A stretch of DNA of 64,000 nucleotides from Symbiodinium natans (taxonomy: Eukaryota > Sar > Dinophyceae > Suessiales > Symbiodiniaceae). Where the stretch lies: contig CAJNDS010002792.1 in NCBI GenBank assembly GCA_905221605.1, forward strand, positions 124,001 to 188,000. The letters run 5' to 3'. Numbering within the stretch: position 1 is the first letter of the stretch; every line of letters begins with the position of its first letter. Below are positions 1 to 10,378 of this stretch, in pieces. A model generated the notes under the pieces. It was not told the origin of the DNA. It was given only the letters and a program-made list of their open reading frames with translations, and searched no databases. Position numbers and translations under genes: made by a program.

Positions 1-749
1 GGTTTAGGGTTAGGGCAACAGATTCGGGCCATTGGAGTGAGGCTGGCACACGATGAGCATTCTGGACCCCATGTGCTCTCGAGCCATATCATGAAACCCA
101 ACTCGGAGCCCTCGAGCCTTCTAGGGCTTTAGGGGTTGAGGGGTTTAGGGTTTGGGGGTTTAGGGGTTTAGGGGTTTAGGGGTTTAGGGGTTTCGGGGTT
201 CAGGGGTTTAGGGGTTTAGGGCTTTAGGGCTTCAGGGCTGTAGGGCTTGGATCTTCGGGCTTCGGGCTTGCTGGCTGAGGTCTTTAGGGCTTGAATCTTC
301 GGGCCTTGGCAGGTTGCCCAGGAATCCCACAAGAGGCTTTACAGCATTCATCTCCGAAAATTGGGTGTTGGGTTCTTAAGTCAACCCCCTAAACCTTAAA
401 CCCTAAACCCCAAAACCCTCATCCCTAATCCCTAAACCCTAACAGCCCATCAAGGGGAGCCTGCAAAGTTCTGCATGGTATAGCCACAGGCGGGCCGCCA
501 CGAGCTCTTAACTTTCTTAGGGGTTGGGGGAAACCCTAAACCGTAAACCGTAAACCCTAAACCCTAAACCCTAAGCCCCATCGGGTTTGGGAAGCAGGTC
601 GTTTATGGGAAGTTTGTCGGGTTTCTGCGCCGCCTACACGGGGGGTGGAGGGTGGGGGAGGGGTGAGGTGATCTAATTGTTGGCCCCTTTTGATGCTGGG
701 TGTCTAGTCAAGACTAGTTCTTTGTAGTTCAGGTTGGCGAGCGGCTATG

Positions 750-929
750 CCCTAAACCCTAAACCCTAAACCCTAAACCCTAAACCCTAAACCCTAAACC
801 CTAAACCCTAAACCCTAAACCCTAGACCCTAACTCAGATCGAGCCCCAGTATGGGTCTCCACGGGCCGGCCTCTAGGGGGTTTAGGGTTTAGGGTTTAGG
901 GTTTAGGGTTTAGGGTTTAGGGTTTAGGG
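750..929. repeat. Convergent telomeric cassette 1 (CCCTAAA / 47-bp island / TTTAGGG)
   Basis: About 11 CCCTAAA units (750-832) face about 7 TTTAGGG units (880-929) across a short unique island at 833-879. This is the first clean example of the arrangement that recurs through the window. The island is open in several frames and too short to assign a strand. If it is an exon it would be about 40 nt. Confidence 0.6.
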
Positions 930-1026
930 CTGGGGTTTAGTTTAGGGTTTGCTGATATGACGCAGAAGTTGTGAAGGTTGGGGATGCCACCCAAAGCTTC
1001 ATAGGGGCCCGAGGGTATGGAGCCTA

Positions 1027-1146
1027 CAGGGTGGGGCCCCCTTACTATACTAACTGTAGTTAAGGGACTTATAACCTAACTTAGGGTCCTTATAACCCAA
1101 TTTAGGGCCCTTATAACTCTACTTATAGCTAGGGGGCCCCACCCTG
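1027..1146 (+). mobile_element. MITE family A, copy 1 (120 bp)
   Basis: It begins CAGGGTGGGGCCCCCT and ends with the exact reverse complement, and it is flanked on both sides by TA. The interior carries repeated GTTATAAG-like words. It has no coding capacity. The CAGGGTG terminus with a TA target duplication fits a non-autonomous Tc1/mariner-like element. It differs from the copy at 7657 by only a few bases. Confidence 0.85.
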
Positions 1147-1396
1147 TATGGAGCCTAAGGATTATATGGATTGAGTGAACTTCGTATGTTCTTCATGCTA
1201 TGGGATTTGGGCGGTGGGTTGTTTTCCGAAGCTGGATAGCTGCATGATTACAAGAAAACTAGAACATGAGATGCTGGACCCTAAGCCCTAAAATTTAAAC
1301 CCCAAACCCTAAACCCTAGACCCTAAACCCTAAACTATGAACCCTAAACCGTAAACCCTGAACCCTGAGCCAAAGCCATGAGTGTCCTTTTGCCAG

Positions 1397-1473
1397 TCAG
1401 GCTATGGCTTGCTGGCGGAGGAAATCAGTGCCCAGCAGGCATTGCAGCTCATCCCGTACGTTCGCACTTCCTG
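1397..1473 (+). CDS. Candidate internal exon, unknown protein
   Basis: This island lies between a CCCTAAA tract (about 1279-1372) and a degenerate TTTAGGG tract (1480-1530). On the plus strand it starts after TTTTGCCAG and stops before GTAACC. It is open throughout and contains GYGLLAEEISAQQALQL, a helix-like stretch. The minus strand also has an open frame of similar length, so the strand is a judgement based on the better splice signals. No family is recognised. Confidence 0.4.
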
Positions 1474-1810
1474 GTAACCTGGATTTAGGATTTGGGGTTT
1501 AGGGTTTGGGGTTGGGTTTTAGGGTTTAGGGCTGTACTTTATATGTAGGGTCCGTATGAACCCAAATAAGGAAAATATTTATATGTAGGGTCTCTCATAA
1601 ACCCAAATAAGAGAAATGAAAACGTCCCAATAAGCAACCTAGTAACCTCCAGATCCATCCGCGACGTGGCAAACCTCAGTGCTGGGCGGATGCGACGTTG
1701 CAGATTCAAGCGGAGGATTCTGCCTGAAGCCTTGCAAGCATGCTTTACATGTTGGTCCAGAACCTAAACCCTAAACCAAACCCTGAACCCTGAACCCTAA
1801 ACCCTAAACC

Positions 1811-2062
1811 GCTGGAGCTTCATATGCCTTCCCCATGAGCTCGCTCTGCAAGCGCCACCCCCGACTCCCTTCTTCGCAGAGATGCCTTGCACTTTGTCTC
1901 GCTTGCTCCACCGCAGCCACTGCAGGAATCAAGCTCCTCTGGCAATAGCGAGTGAAGGCTATGGCTGACATCCTCTGACTCATGGCGCTGTTTCAAAGAC
2001 GACGCTACACAGACAAAAAGCACCATGTGGCTCTGTCGGCTGTAGCTTTAGCACACAACCAA
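1811..2062. other. Long unique island, possible exon(s)
   Basis: This 250-bp island between a CCCTAAA tract (1760-1810) and a TTTAGGG tract (2064-2100) has no repeat content. The minus strand has an open frame of 68 codons across nearly all of it, with a Ser/Glu/Cys-rich composition. The plus strand has a 45-codon frame ending in TAG. It could be a first or last exon with untranslated sequence. No domain is recognised. Confidence 0.3.
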
Positions 2063-2117
2063 GGGTTTAGGGTTTAGGGCTTAGGGTTTAGGGTTTAGGG
2101 CTTGGTGAAGATCCTCC

Positions 2118-2238
2118 GGATCGACGTGCTGATGCAGTGGGCGCACCGCCGAAGAAAGCCACGGCGCGGCGGCAAAGAGAACGGAAAGCCCACGCAGGAG
2201 CATCATCCTCGGGCACGGGGGGCGTGCTTCTGGAAGTG
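2118..2238 (+). CDS. Candidate exon, basic/alanine-rich
   Basis: The island is open for its full 121 nt on the plus strand. It reads as a low-complexity basic segment (APPKKATARRQRERKAHAG) and ends before GTGAAT. Here the flanks are reversed (TTTAGGG before, CCCTAAA after), which is unusual for the islands. The minus strand is also open, with a better acceptor (TTCACTTCCAG). Strand uncertain. Confidence 0.3.
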
Positions 2239-2247
2239 AATATTCTA

Positions 2248-2303
2248 AACCCTAAACCCTAAACCCTAAACCCTAAACCCTAAACCCTAAACCCTAAACC
2301 CAG
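2248..2303 (+). repeat. CCCTAAA tract
   Basis: About eight perfect CCCTAAA units. The following 190 bp (2304-2495) has no gene. It holds degenerate MITE-like sequence with inverted TTATAA-rich words, then another CCCTAAA tract (2496-2615). Confidence 0.8.
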
Positions 2304-2495
2304 TTGTTTTTTGGATTTTATATTTTTGAGGTTTCCCAAGCTTAACAGAGCACAGATAATCTTAAGGGTTCTTATAACCCCAATTATAAGCCCACTTATA
2401 ACCTACTTAGAGGACTTCGGGGGCTTTAAGTACAGTTATAAGTGGGGTTATACGTACCCTCCAAGCAGGGACCCTAACGGTCCATGCGCCTATAT

Positions 2496-2835
2496 AAACC
2501 CTAAACCCTAAACCCTAAACCCTAATCCCTAAACCCTAAACCCTAATCCCTAAACCCTAAACCCTAAACCCTAAACCCTAAACCCTAAACCCTAAACCCT
2601 AAACCCTAAACCTATATAATATGTACTTGGGCCTTAAAAAGTGTTCCCATGTAGTGGCTTTAGGGCCCTCATCCGCCGGCAGCTACAAGGAGGGGCCCCT
2701 GTAGTTAACCCTAAACCCTAAACCCTAAACCCTAAACCCTAAACCCTAAACCCTAAACCCTAAACCCTAAACCCTAAACCCTAAACCCTAAACCCTAAGG
2801 AGGGGCCCCCTTACTATACTAGCTGTGGTTAAGGG
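2496..2835. repeat. Two CCCTAAA tracts splitting a MITE-A fragment
   Basis: CCCTAAA tracts at 2496-2615 and 2706-2797 flank and interrupt a fragment of MITE family A. The word AAGGAGGGGCCCC occurs on both sides of the second tract (2687-2699 and 2797-2809). That suggests the tract arrived with a duplication inside an older MITE copy. No gene is visible from 2300 to 3950 apart from these repeats. Confidence 0.6.
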
Positions 2836-3048
2836 ACAGAATTACCTGAGTCTCATCCTGGGGCACACTGGGAGGTTCACGGGTACTTAGGGTTTAAGGG
2901 TCCATGTACCTCGTACATGGCCCCTTAGGGCTACAAAAGGCCCCCTTACTATATGCTAGCTGTAGTTAGGGGACATAATTACCGGAGTCTCAGGATCCTT
3001 ACAACCCAATTTAAGGTGCTTGCAACTCTACGTAAAAAACTAGGGGCC

Positions 3049-3152
3049 CTAAGGGTCCATGTACCTAAGCAGGGAATACTTGGGCCTTAAAGTATCTCCT
3101 ATTTAGGGACTTTAGGGCCCAAGTACATAATACTGAGGTACATGGACCCTTA
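3049..3152. mobile_element. MITE family B, copy 1
   Basis: Ends are AAGGGTCCATGTACCT and its reverse complement, and the interior has a second pair (ACTTGGGCC / GGCCCAAGT). About 104 bp, foldable end to end. At least ten relatives occur in the window. A 40-bp mini version sits at 2889-2926. Confidence 0.75.
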
Positions 3153-3159
3153 CATTTAG

Positions 3160-3500
3160 GCAGCTTGTGCATACATGGCATTCAGCCCGTACAGCCCGGA
3201 AAGCCTGATGATATACCACAAACACCGTACAAACCCAAACCGTATAAACCCTGACAACTATATAACTCTATAAACCCTACACACCCCTCTAAACCCTATC
3301 AATCGTGACCATTATCCCTACTAACCCTATCAGCCCCTTTCACCCCCCCCCCCCCCACAAGCCCTGCAAGCCCCACAAGCCCCACAAACCCTAGTAAACA
3401 TATAAAGCGTAAGCCACGAAAACTCTCAAGCACTAAGCCGGAACCTTCTTGTGGAACGTGCGCCCGTTTAGGCTAGGGCTTGAGGTTTAGGCGATGTGGA
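3160..3500. other. Degenerate CCCTATAAA / polyC stretch, no gene seen
   Basis: This holds imperfect telomere-like words (ACAAACCC, TATAAACCC) and a C-rich tract near 3343-3356. I see no supported exon or element. Confidence 0.5.
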
Positions 3501-3518
3501 ACATGGTGTTCAGAGCCT

Positions 3519-3622
3519 GAAGGGTCCATGTACCTAAATATGGAATACTTGGGCTTTAAAGTACCTCTTATTTAGGGACTTTAGGGCCCAAGTACGTAAT
3601 AATGAGGTACACGGACCCTTAG
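3519..3622. mobile_element. MITE family B, copy 2
   Basis: Same termini as the copy at 3049 (GGTCCATGTACCT ... AGGTACACGGACC), the same internal GGGCCCAAGTA motif and similar length. Diverged by scattered substitutions. Confidence 0.7.
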
Positions 3623-3676
3623 GGCAGTGGGAGACCACAAGTCAAGTCGGGAAACAAGCCGGTAAGCTTTCACATG

Positions 3677-3952
3677 TCATTTGGATCTATATTGGGGGTC
3701 CCCTGTTTTCGAAAACCCCCATAATTGACTTCGCTTGGGAAATCGTTTATGTCGACACAACTCGATGGAGCATGCACACCGCGTGTACATGCAGTCAATC
3801 TGGTTCACACCAAGCATCTTGTCAGTCAACGCTTGATTGGGGCGGCGCACTTGAGCCACTAAACGATCGTGCTGCGTGATGCAAGGGGCAAATGACAACA
3901 ATCGGCCTGCATTTCTTGGCCGTGAACGGTGCAACTGCAGGGGGCAACACAC
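3677..3952 (-). other. Unassigned 91-codon open frame
   Basis: Unique sequence with an uninterrupted minus-strand frame starting at an ATG, rich in Cys and Arg. It overlaps a MITE-D fragment (GGGGGT...ACCCCC around 3690-3725) at its downstream end. That makes a real protein less likely. No domain is recognised. Confidence 0.15.
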
Positions 3953-3954
3953 TC

Positions 3955-4640
3955 ACCCTAAACCCTCAACCCTAAACCCTAAACCCTCAACCCTAAGCCC
4001 GAAGCCCTAAGCCCTAAACCCTAAACCAAACCCTAAACCTCTTGTTTCATCTGTCGATGCAAGCAGTGGTGGTGCTTGGTGCTACGGCGCCGCTGCTCCA
4101 AGACCTTCGCATCTCAGACTTCCTGAACTCCCGGCTTGGGTGAAGAGACGCCAGTGACCTTTGCTAAGGCGCTGTTGAGGGACCTATATTGACCATAATG
4201 GGGATGCATAGTAAATTTCATGGCTCCACATTCTGGCGATGCTTCGAAATATTAAAGCAGTGACCTACAGTTTGCTGGGAACCAGACCTGTGCTACCACT
4301 CCTGTGGTTTAGATTTAGGAAGACGCAACGGAGCTCTTAAGCCAGCTCATTCCCGAAGCTTGAAGAACCTCAACCCGCAAGATATCTCTAAGCTCGGGCT
4401 TCTGCAACTGCGGCGCTCGCCGTGCTAACCGATCCTCTCCAGCGTGGGTCGTAGCCGACCCGCTTTCTGCAGGACTCCTCCCAACGGCTGCGCACGCGAA
4501 ACGGGGGTTCGCGAATATCAGGCACGGGCCGCGGGCTTGGAAAAGTTTAGGGTTTAGGGTTTAGGGTTTAGGGTTTTTGGTTTAGGGTTTAGGGTTTAGG
4601 GTTACGGTTTGGGGTTTGGGGTGTAGGGTTTGGGGGGTCG
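3955..4640. repeat. Wide convergent cassette with two island candidates
   Basis: CCCTAAA tract at 3955-4040 and TTTAGGG tract at 4545-4640 enclose about 500 bp of unique DNA. Two segments look exon-like. One is about 4049-4160 on the plus strand (open, ending before GTGAAG). The other is about 4474-4545, preceded by CTTTCTGCAG and open in all three plus frames. The strand cannot be decided. Confidence 0.35.
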
Positions 4641-5439
4641 TGGCTTTGCTGCTTGAGCCTCTAAACATCAGACCCCAAACCCTCAAGCCTGAACACAGTT
4701 CTGCCATTGAGTTGAGATTGTCGAGGGATGCAACCCTGAACCCCAAACCCTAAACCCTGACCCTATAAACCCTAAACCCTAGGGATTTCGCATTCTGAGC
4801 CCCATCATCCCAAACCGCACAGCCCCCGGGGGGGTTTCGGGTTTAGTGTTAAGCTTACAGGGTAGACCCGGGCAAGCCCCAAATCTAAACCCTAAACCAA
4901 TTCTCTCATTCTCCGACAGATTTAGGGTTTAAGGGTTTTGCGTTTAGGGTTTAGGGCGAGGGTTCAGAGGCTTCTATCGGGGTGTAAGAGGTACATGATT
5001 CCCCGATACCCTAGACCCTGAACAAACCCTAAACCCTTGCTGGTTTACTTAATCCCTGTTCCCCTAGGAAGAAAAAAGGATCCTTTTTGTTTATATGTAA
5101 GAAAGCCCATAACCCAAAAAGTAAAAAGGATCCCTAACACTGATTTAGTTTAGGCTGTCAGGGTGTTAGGGCTTTGAAAGCCTCAGGTTGCTCCACTAGT
5201 AGGCAGCACTTTACGGCGTTTCGGGGTTTGGGGGTTGGGGTTTAGGGTTTGGGGTTTAGGGTTTACGGTCTGGGGTTTAGGGTTTGCGGGTCTAGGGTTT
5301 GGGGTTCAGGGCTTGATGATGTATGCTGTAGAAGGTTTATGCTGAACCGAAGAAATGCGTGTAGAAGCGAAGGGAATGAAGGTTCATGGATACTTGACTT
5401 GAAAATAGGGTCATAGAAGTAGTGTGCTGTATGTATCAG

Positions 5440-5860
5440 TATGATTATGGATTGAGAGAGAGAGAGAGCGAGAGAGAGAGAGAGAGAAACAAAAACAGAA
5501 AGAGAGACATAGTAAGAATCCGCAACATATCTTTTTGCTGTTGAGCGCACAAGCTTTATAGATACAGAGGGCATTAAAATGTGAGAGTATTGGCATGTGA
5601 ACACGAAGTATTATACCGTAGTTTACAGGTGCTATTGCAGTGTAGCCCATAACACCAAACGGTTCAGAGGTTCTGGGCTCCCACCAACACACCTTCCCAA
5701 ATATATATATATATATATGTATATATATAACATATTGTACTTATATATCTGTTCATCTATTTTTTGATTTATTTACAGGCGTATATTTAGATTTTTATAT
5801 ATACATAAGATACAGTACGCATTTAATATGCATATATATATATATATGTATATGGTGTAT
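5440..5860. repeat. GA and TA microsatellites
   Basis: A GA-rich tract at 5453-5505 is followed by TA-rich tracts at 5700-5728 and 5828-5850. The open frames through here are low-complexity artefacts. The rest of 4650-6230 has degenerate telomeric tracts and no supported gene. Confidence 0.7.
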
Positions 5861-6318
5861 ATACATACGTCTCCGATAGACGAGTCTGTGAAATTTCTCG
5901 TCCTGACTCACTTACAAAACCTGCCATTCCTGTTATGGCTTCTTCACTTTCAAGCTCCAAGTTGCACCAACCCTATACGCATTTGTATACATATTGTGCC
6001 TTTTGAACTCGAGCTGAAGTACCAAAACAAACCCGCTGATGACTAACCCCTAAACTCAAAACCCTAAACTCCGGGAACCCCTAAACCCCCAAACCCCAAA
6101 ACCCCGATAACTCCTACTATAGAGGCCTTCGCAATTTGATTACGATTTTGGAGATTTTGTACCAGAATTTTTGAGGGACTATTACTAGTAGTTATTCCAT
6201 TCGCCTATACAGCCCTAAACCCCAAGCCTAAGCCCTAAACCCTAAACCCTAAACCCTGAACCCTGAACCCTAAACCCTGTACCCTAAACCCTGAACCCTA
6301 AACCCTAAACCGGCCCAC

Positions 6319-6386
6319 GCCCCGCCTTTGGCATGTGCCTTTTGGAACTGCCGGCCGAGAGCCCAGAAGAAGTGCCTCCCAACGGC
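6319..6386 (-). CDS. Candidate internal exon, unknown protein
   Basis: On the minus strand it follows a good acceptor (TTTCATTTCTTGGGCCAG) and ends before GTGGGCC. The 68-nt exon reads AVGRHFFWALGRQFQKAHAK, a plausible amphipathic segment. It sits between CCCTAAA (6228-6310) and TTTAGGG (6405-6480) tracts. Its right edge overlaps the 20-bp direct repeat that flanks the TTTAGGG tract, as expected if the intron arose by insertion at the exon edge. Confidence 0.45.
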
Positions 6387-6500
6387 CTGGCCCAAGAAAT
6401 GAAATAGGGTTTAGGGTTTAGGGTTTAGGGTTTAGGGTTTAGGGTTTAGGGTTTAGGGTTGAGGGTTTCGGGTTTAGGGTAACGGCCTTGCCCAAGAAAT
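6381..6500. repeat. TTTAGGG tract flanked by 20-bp direct repeat
   Basis: AACGGCCTGGCCCAAGAAAT at 6381-6400 recurs with one mismatch at 6481-6500, immediately bracketing the telomeric tract. This is the signature of an insertion with target duplication, not of random heptamer decay. Confidence 0.85.
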
Positions 6501-7015
6501 AAACAGCGGAGCGACTAGGGGTATTTAGGGATATTAGGGTTTAGGGGGATAGTTTCGGTGAGTATTTAGGGTTTAGACGAGTTTAGCGGTTTTTCTAGGT
6601 TTCTGGGGGCATTTAGGGATATCGGGCTTTGCGAAGATAAGGGACCCCTTTTGTAGACCCCAAATAGTAGGATTCCCTTGTAAAAAGGATGCCTATCATT
6701 TAAGGTCTTTTGTTTCGGGGAGAATAACGGGGTGGACTCGTTTTTGGCGGCGCGCACGTACACTAATCTTCTTCTCCTGAGAACAGTCTCCATCCCTCCT
6801 GCAAAGTATCGCCATTCGTGCATCTGTTTAGAATGTCAATCTCAGGTGCACGGTTTTGCGAGTTTGAAAATACCCATCCAAAACCCTAAACCCTAAACCC
6901 TAAACCCTAAACCCTAACCCCTAAACCCTAACCCCTAAACCCTATACCCTAACCCCTAAACCCTAAACCCTAAACCCTAAACCCTGAACCCTGAACCCTA
7001 AACCCTAGACCCTAC

Positions 7016-7069
7016 ATGGGGGAAGGGATTGCAACCCACAGTTTGCAACTGTTCGGTTCCAGGGTTCCG
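7016..7069 (-). CDS. Candidate 54-nt exon
   Basis: Minus-strand exon of exactly 18 codons between CCCACAG and GTAGGGTCTAGGG. The acceptor follows CCCTAAA units (complement of 7073-7139) and the donor opens into the tract at 6880-7015. The peptide contains GTEQLQTVGCNPFPH. No family is recognised. It may belong to the same gene as the exon at 6319-6386, but the phases cannot be checked. Confidence 0.4.
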
Positions 7070-7230
7070 CTGTGGGTTTAGGGTTTAGGGTTTAGGGTTT
7101 AGGGTTTAGGGTTTAGGGTTTAGGGTTTAGGGTTTAGGGTGGCACAACCAATGTGGGGCACTGTAGGCTTCGAATTTCGGAACTCTCAACTGCCATGATA
7201 TTCGGGGTCTTTAGGGTCTTCCGGGTTCTT

Positions 7231-7325
7231 AGTTGCTGAGTTCATAAGCCCCCCAGAATGTGTACACTTTCAGTTCTTTAGGGGATTCTAGTATCCCAAA
7301 AACGTCAAGTGTACTGATGCTTGTA
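7231..7325. mobile_element. MITE family F, copy 1
   Basis: Imperfect terminal repeats around GTACACTTT / AAGTGTAC with a central GGGATTCTAGTATCCC palindrome. Relatives occur at about 7530-7612 and 43908-44001. Confidence 0.5.
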
Positions 7326-7656
7326 GGGTGTTTAGGGTTTAGGGTTTGAGGGAAAGCTTATGGGGTACTTGGACCGGTACTTGTTTTCCCAGGGATAGGT
7401 TGCGTTTTATGGGTTCATATATGGAAAGCAGAAATGGGGTTCAGCGCATGAAGCCTACAGTATATAAACCCTAAACCCTCATCCCATAAGGGCTCTGAAA
7501 TGGGGGCCCCCTATATACCCCTTATATACTTACTTGCCGAGTTCACAAGCCCCAAGAAACTGTACTAATAGGGATTATAGTATCCCAGAAAGTGTAACGC
7601 GTACTGAACAACGCCTGTCACACGCAAGCGCCCATACTTCAGCTTTAAAGAAGGTA

Positions 7657-7776
7657 CAGGGTGGGGCCCCCTTACTATACTAACTGTAGTTAAGGGACTT
7701 ATAACCTAACTTAGGGTCCTTATAACCCAATTTAGGGCCCTTGTAACTCTACTTATAACTAGGGGGCCCCACCCTG
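7657..7776 (+). mobile_element. MITE family A, copy 2
   Basis: Full 120-bp copy flanked by TA, nearly identical to copy 1. It is followed 75 bp later by copy 3 in the opposite orientation, so the two form a larger inverted repeat. Confidence 0.85.
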
Positions 7777-7851
7777 TAGGGGACCGTATTAAGGGACCCA
7801 TTTTACTACCCTTGGACCTTGCCTCCTGGGGCAGGGCGAAGCCAGGGTTTA

Positions 7852-7971
7852 CAGGGTGGGGCCCCCTAGTTATAAGTAGAGTTACAAGGGCCCTAAATTG
7901 GGTTATAAGGACCCTAAGTTAGGTTATAAGTCCCTTAAGTACAGTTAGTATAGTAAGGGGGCCCCACCCTG
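7852..7971 (-). mobile_element. MITE family A, copy 3
   Basis: Full-length copy in reverse orientation with 16-bp perfect terminal repeats and TA flanks. It faces copy 2 at 7657-7776. Confidence 0.85.
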
Positions 7972-8094
7972 TAGGGCTAGGTTTAGGGTTTAGCGGTCTA
8001 CGGTGTGCCTGTCTAGGCATACGGGGTACTGGGTGGAGCTCTAAGTTTATAACCTGGAACTGTGGTAATCACTGGGGCCGATGTCAGGAATTAG

Positions 8095-8410
8095 TTCTGT
8101 GACTTAAGTGTGTTTTTTGTGCTTGGCATGTGTGAAAAATCTGTACCTGTGCCTGCACGGGGTTTCGAATCTGCGAAAAATCTGTGAAAAAAGTGTGGAA
8201 AAAGTTTGAAAAAAAGCGCGAAAAATCTGTGCCTCCCCCTTGTCCGCCTCCCCCGCCCCTTCCCCCCACCCACCCCCACAAAAAGAGAGCAGGTCACAAA
8301 AAAACACCAAAAAACACAGATTTATCACAGAATCAATTGTGGCCACCTAGCAATTCGCAGACAAATCACAGATGCAAAAGAGCAATAAAACACAAATAAA
8401 ACACAAAAAC
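8095..8410. other. Purine/pyrimidine-asymmetric palindromic region
   Basis: The left half repeats AAAAATCTGTG-like words and the right half carries AAACACAGATTT-like complements. The centre is C-rich (8232-8275). It looks like a foldback element or decayed MITE. The overlapping open frames in five registers are composition artefacts. Confidence 0.4.
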
Positions 8411-8487
8411 ATATAATTATTGAAACCCAGCCTTTACCACGAAATCCAGTTTACAAGTCTAAGTGAACCCCAAGCCCTGAATGGTGT

Positions 8488-8640
8488 ACTCTTAGGGTAT
8501 TTACATGGTCCCTTAATATGGGCCCTTAAAGGGTAGCCCTTATATACCGCATACAAATTAAGGGCCCATACGTCAGAACCCTTTAGAGAAGGGAAGGGAC
8601 CGTATTAAGGGCCCAAGAAACGGCCCTTAAATATACGATT
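8488..8640. mobile_element. MITE family G, copy 1
   Basis: Nested inverted words ATGGTCCCTTAATATGGGCCC and its complement, plus TACGTCAGAACCCTTTA. Related full or partial copies occur at 19855-19918, 22866-22967, 57497-57655, 61848-61892 and 62162-62235. Confidence 0.55.
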
Positions 8641-9370
8641 GCGCCCGAATCCCAAGCTTGGGGAATCGTGGCGGCTGCCTCCTCACCGATCCGCGCGTGA
8701 TTGTACCTGGGGTTGTGGCTTTGAGTTGTGTGGGTTTAGGGTTTCGGGTTTGGGTTTCGGGTTTGGGGTTTAGGGTTGTGTACGTATTGGTGGCAACTCA
8801 CCGGTCACTTCTATGCGTGTTTTGCACCGGGTTATATATATACATATATATACCGAACCCTTAAGGACACCCAAACACCCGGAGCCCGCGTAGAGCTCCG
8901 TTAGAGGGCCAACTGGGATCCTAAGGCGTCGCATGCGTGCAGGGACGTTCCTTACGGTTTATAGGGTTTAGGGCTTAGGGTTCAGGGTTTAGGGTTTCGG
9001 GCCTGTAAGCTGCCCGAAAAAGAGGTTTAGGATTTAGGGTTGAGGGTTTCACCCCAGCCCAGGAGGAATTTTCTAAAGCCCACAGGCCTAGACCCTGAAG
9101 AACGAGATGAACCCTGAACTCCCCTGAACTCAACAACCTGCGATCCCCACTGTGACAGGCCACTGTGCATGGGGGAGATCACGGGTTCTCAAGAAGGTCC
9201 GCCCCTTAACCACATAGGGTTTAGGGTTTAGGGTCTAGGGTTTAGGGGTTAGGGGTTTAGGGTTTGGGGTTTAGGGTTTAGGGTGCCAATTGAATCCCGG
9301 CATCAGTTGCACGCAGGGTCTCATGGCGTTCATGTTGCGAGCAGGGATCAAGAACCCTACAAGCCCGTTT

Positions 9371-9606
9371 ACACACTCTTTACACACCCTTTGCAAAACC
9401 TGCAAACCCTACAAACCCTGCAAACCATACAAACCTACAAACCCTAAACCCAGGGTTTAGGGTAGAGGGCTGGCTATTGCACACCCTTTACAAACCCTTT
9501 GCAAACCCGACAAACCCTGCAAACCCTACAAACCCTGCAAACCATACAAACCCTGCAAACCCTAAACCCAAACCATAATCCCAGGGTTTAGGGAAGAGGG
9601 CTGGCT
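9371..9606 (+). repeat. Tandem duplication of a degenerate telomeric block
   Basis: A block of about 110-125 bp (ACACCCTTT, CAAACCCTGCAAACC words, then CAGGGTTTAGGG and AGAGGGCTGGCT) occurs twice, at about 9371-9478 and 9479-9606. The copies carry indels. No gene is visible from 8650 to 9830 apart from this. Confidence 0.6.
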
Positions 9607-10242
9607 GGCTTTCCGGTGCGCCAGGGCGCGTGTGCGTCAAATCCTGTATGTCACACCTGAGCTGCAGAAATTACACGCAACACAATACAGAACTAGGGTT
9701 TAGCGGGTTTTAAATGGGGTTTACGGAAGTAGGGGACCCCCTGTATAGATTCCCAAACAGTAGGATTCGCCTTTTTTGAAGGACCACGTAGTTTTTTCCC
9801 CAGGTATAAAGGACAGAGTAACCCTTAACCCTTAAGCCTAAACCCTAAACCCTAAACCCTAAACCCTAAACCCTAAACCCTGAACCCTAACGTAAGAGGA
9901 CATCCACAAAGGTTCTGGCTTGAAGTGGTACCGGAAGCTGCCCTTTTGGCCTTCAGGGAACTACCTCTCAACCGGATCCCCTGAGCGTTCCGACTTACTG
10001 GGTTCACAGCAATACCTGGCTAAACACCCAGAATATGCCCTGCATCTGGCAGCTGCGCTAAGAGGCACGAAAAAAGTCTCGGATGCGCATGGCGGCCGTA
10101 ACAAAACAAGTAAGACGACTGAGGCCCGCGACTTTCGCAGCAGCTCCATGTTCTCGCAAAAGAACTCGACGAAAATCTCCAAGTAAGCCCTGGCTTGAAT
10201 TGAGATTCAGGGCTTGTGCAATTGTGAGTGCTGCTTCTGCTG

Positions 10243-10263
10243 CTCCTCCTACTACTACTACTA

Positions 10264-10342
<79 letters not shown>

Positions 10343-10346
10343 AACT

Positions 10347-10377
<31 letters not shown>

Positions 10378-10378
10378 A
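10243..10378 (+). repeat. (CTA)n followed by (CGA)n trinucleotide tract
   Basis: About 31 CTA units with one CCA variant, then about 10 CGA units. Long reading frames (poly-Thr, poly-Tyr, poly-Leu, and poly-Ser on the reverse strand) are by-products. The flanking unique sequence 9900-10240 is open in two frames but unassigned. Confidence 0.85.

Noticed and set aside
1-200. A true chromosome end at the left edge
   Set aside because: The first bases contain only two telomeric units followed by unique and degenerate sequence. Tracts of both orientations occur throughout the window.
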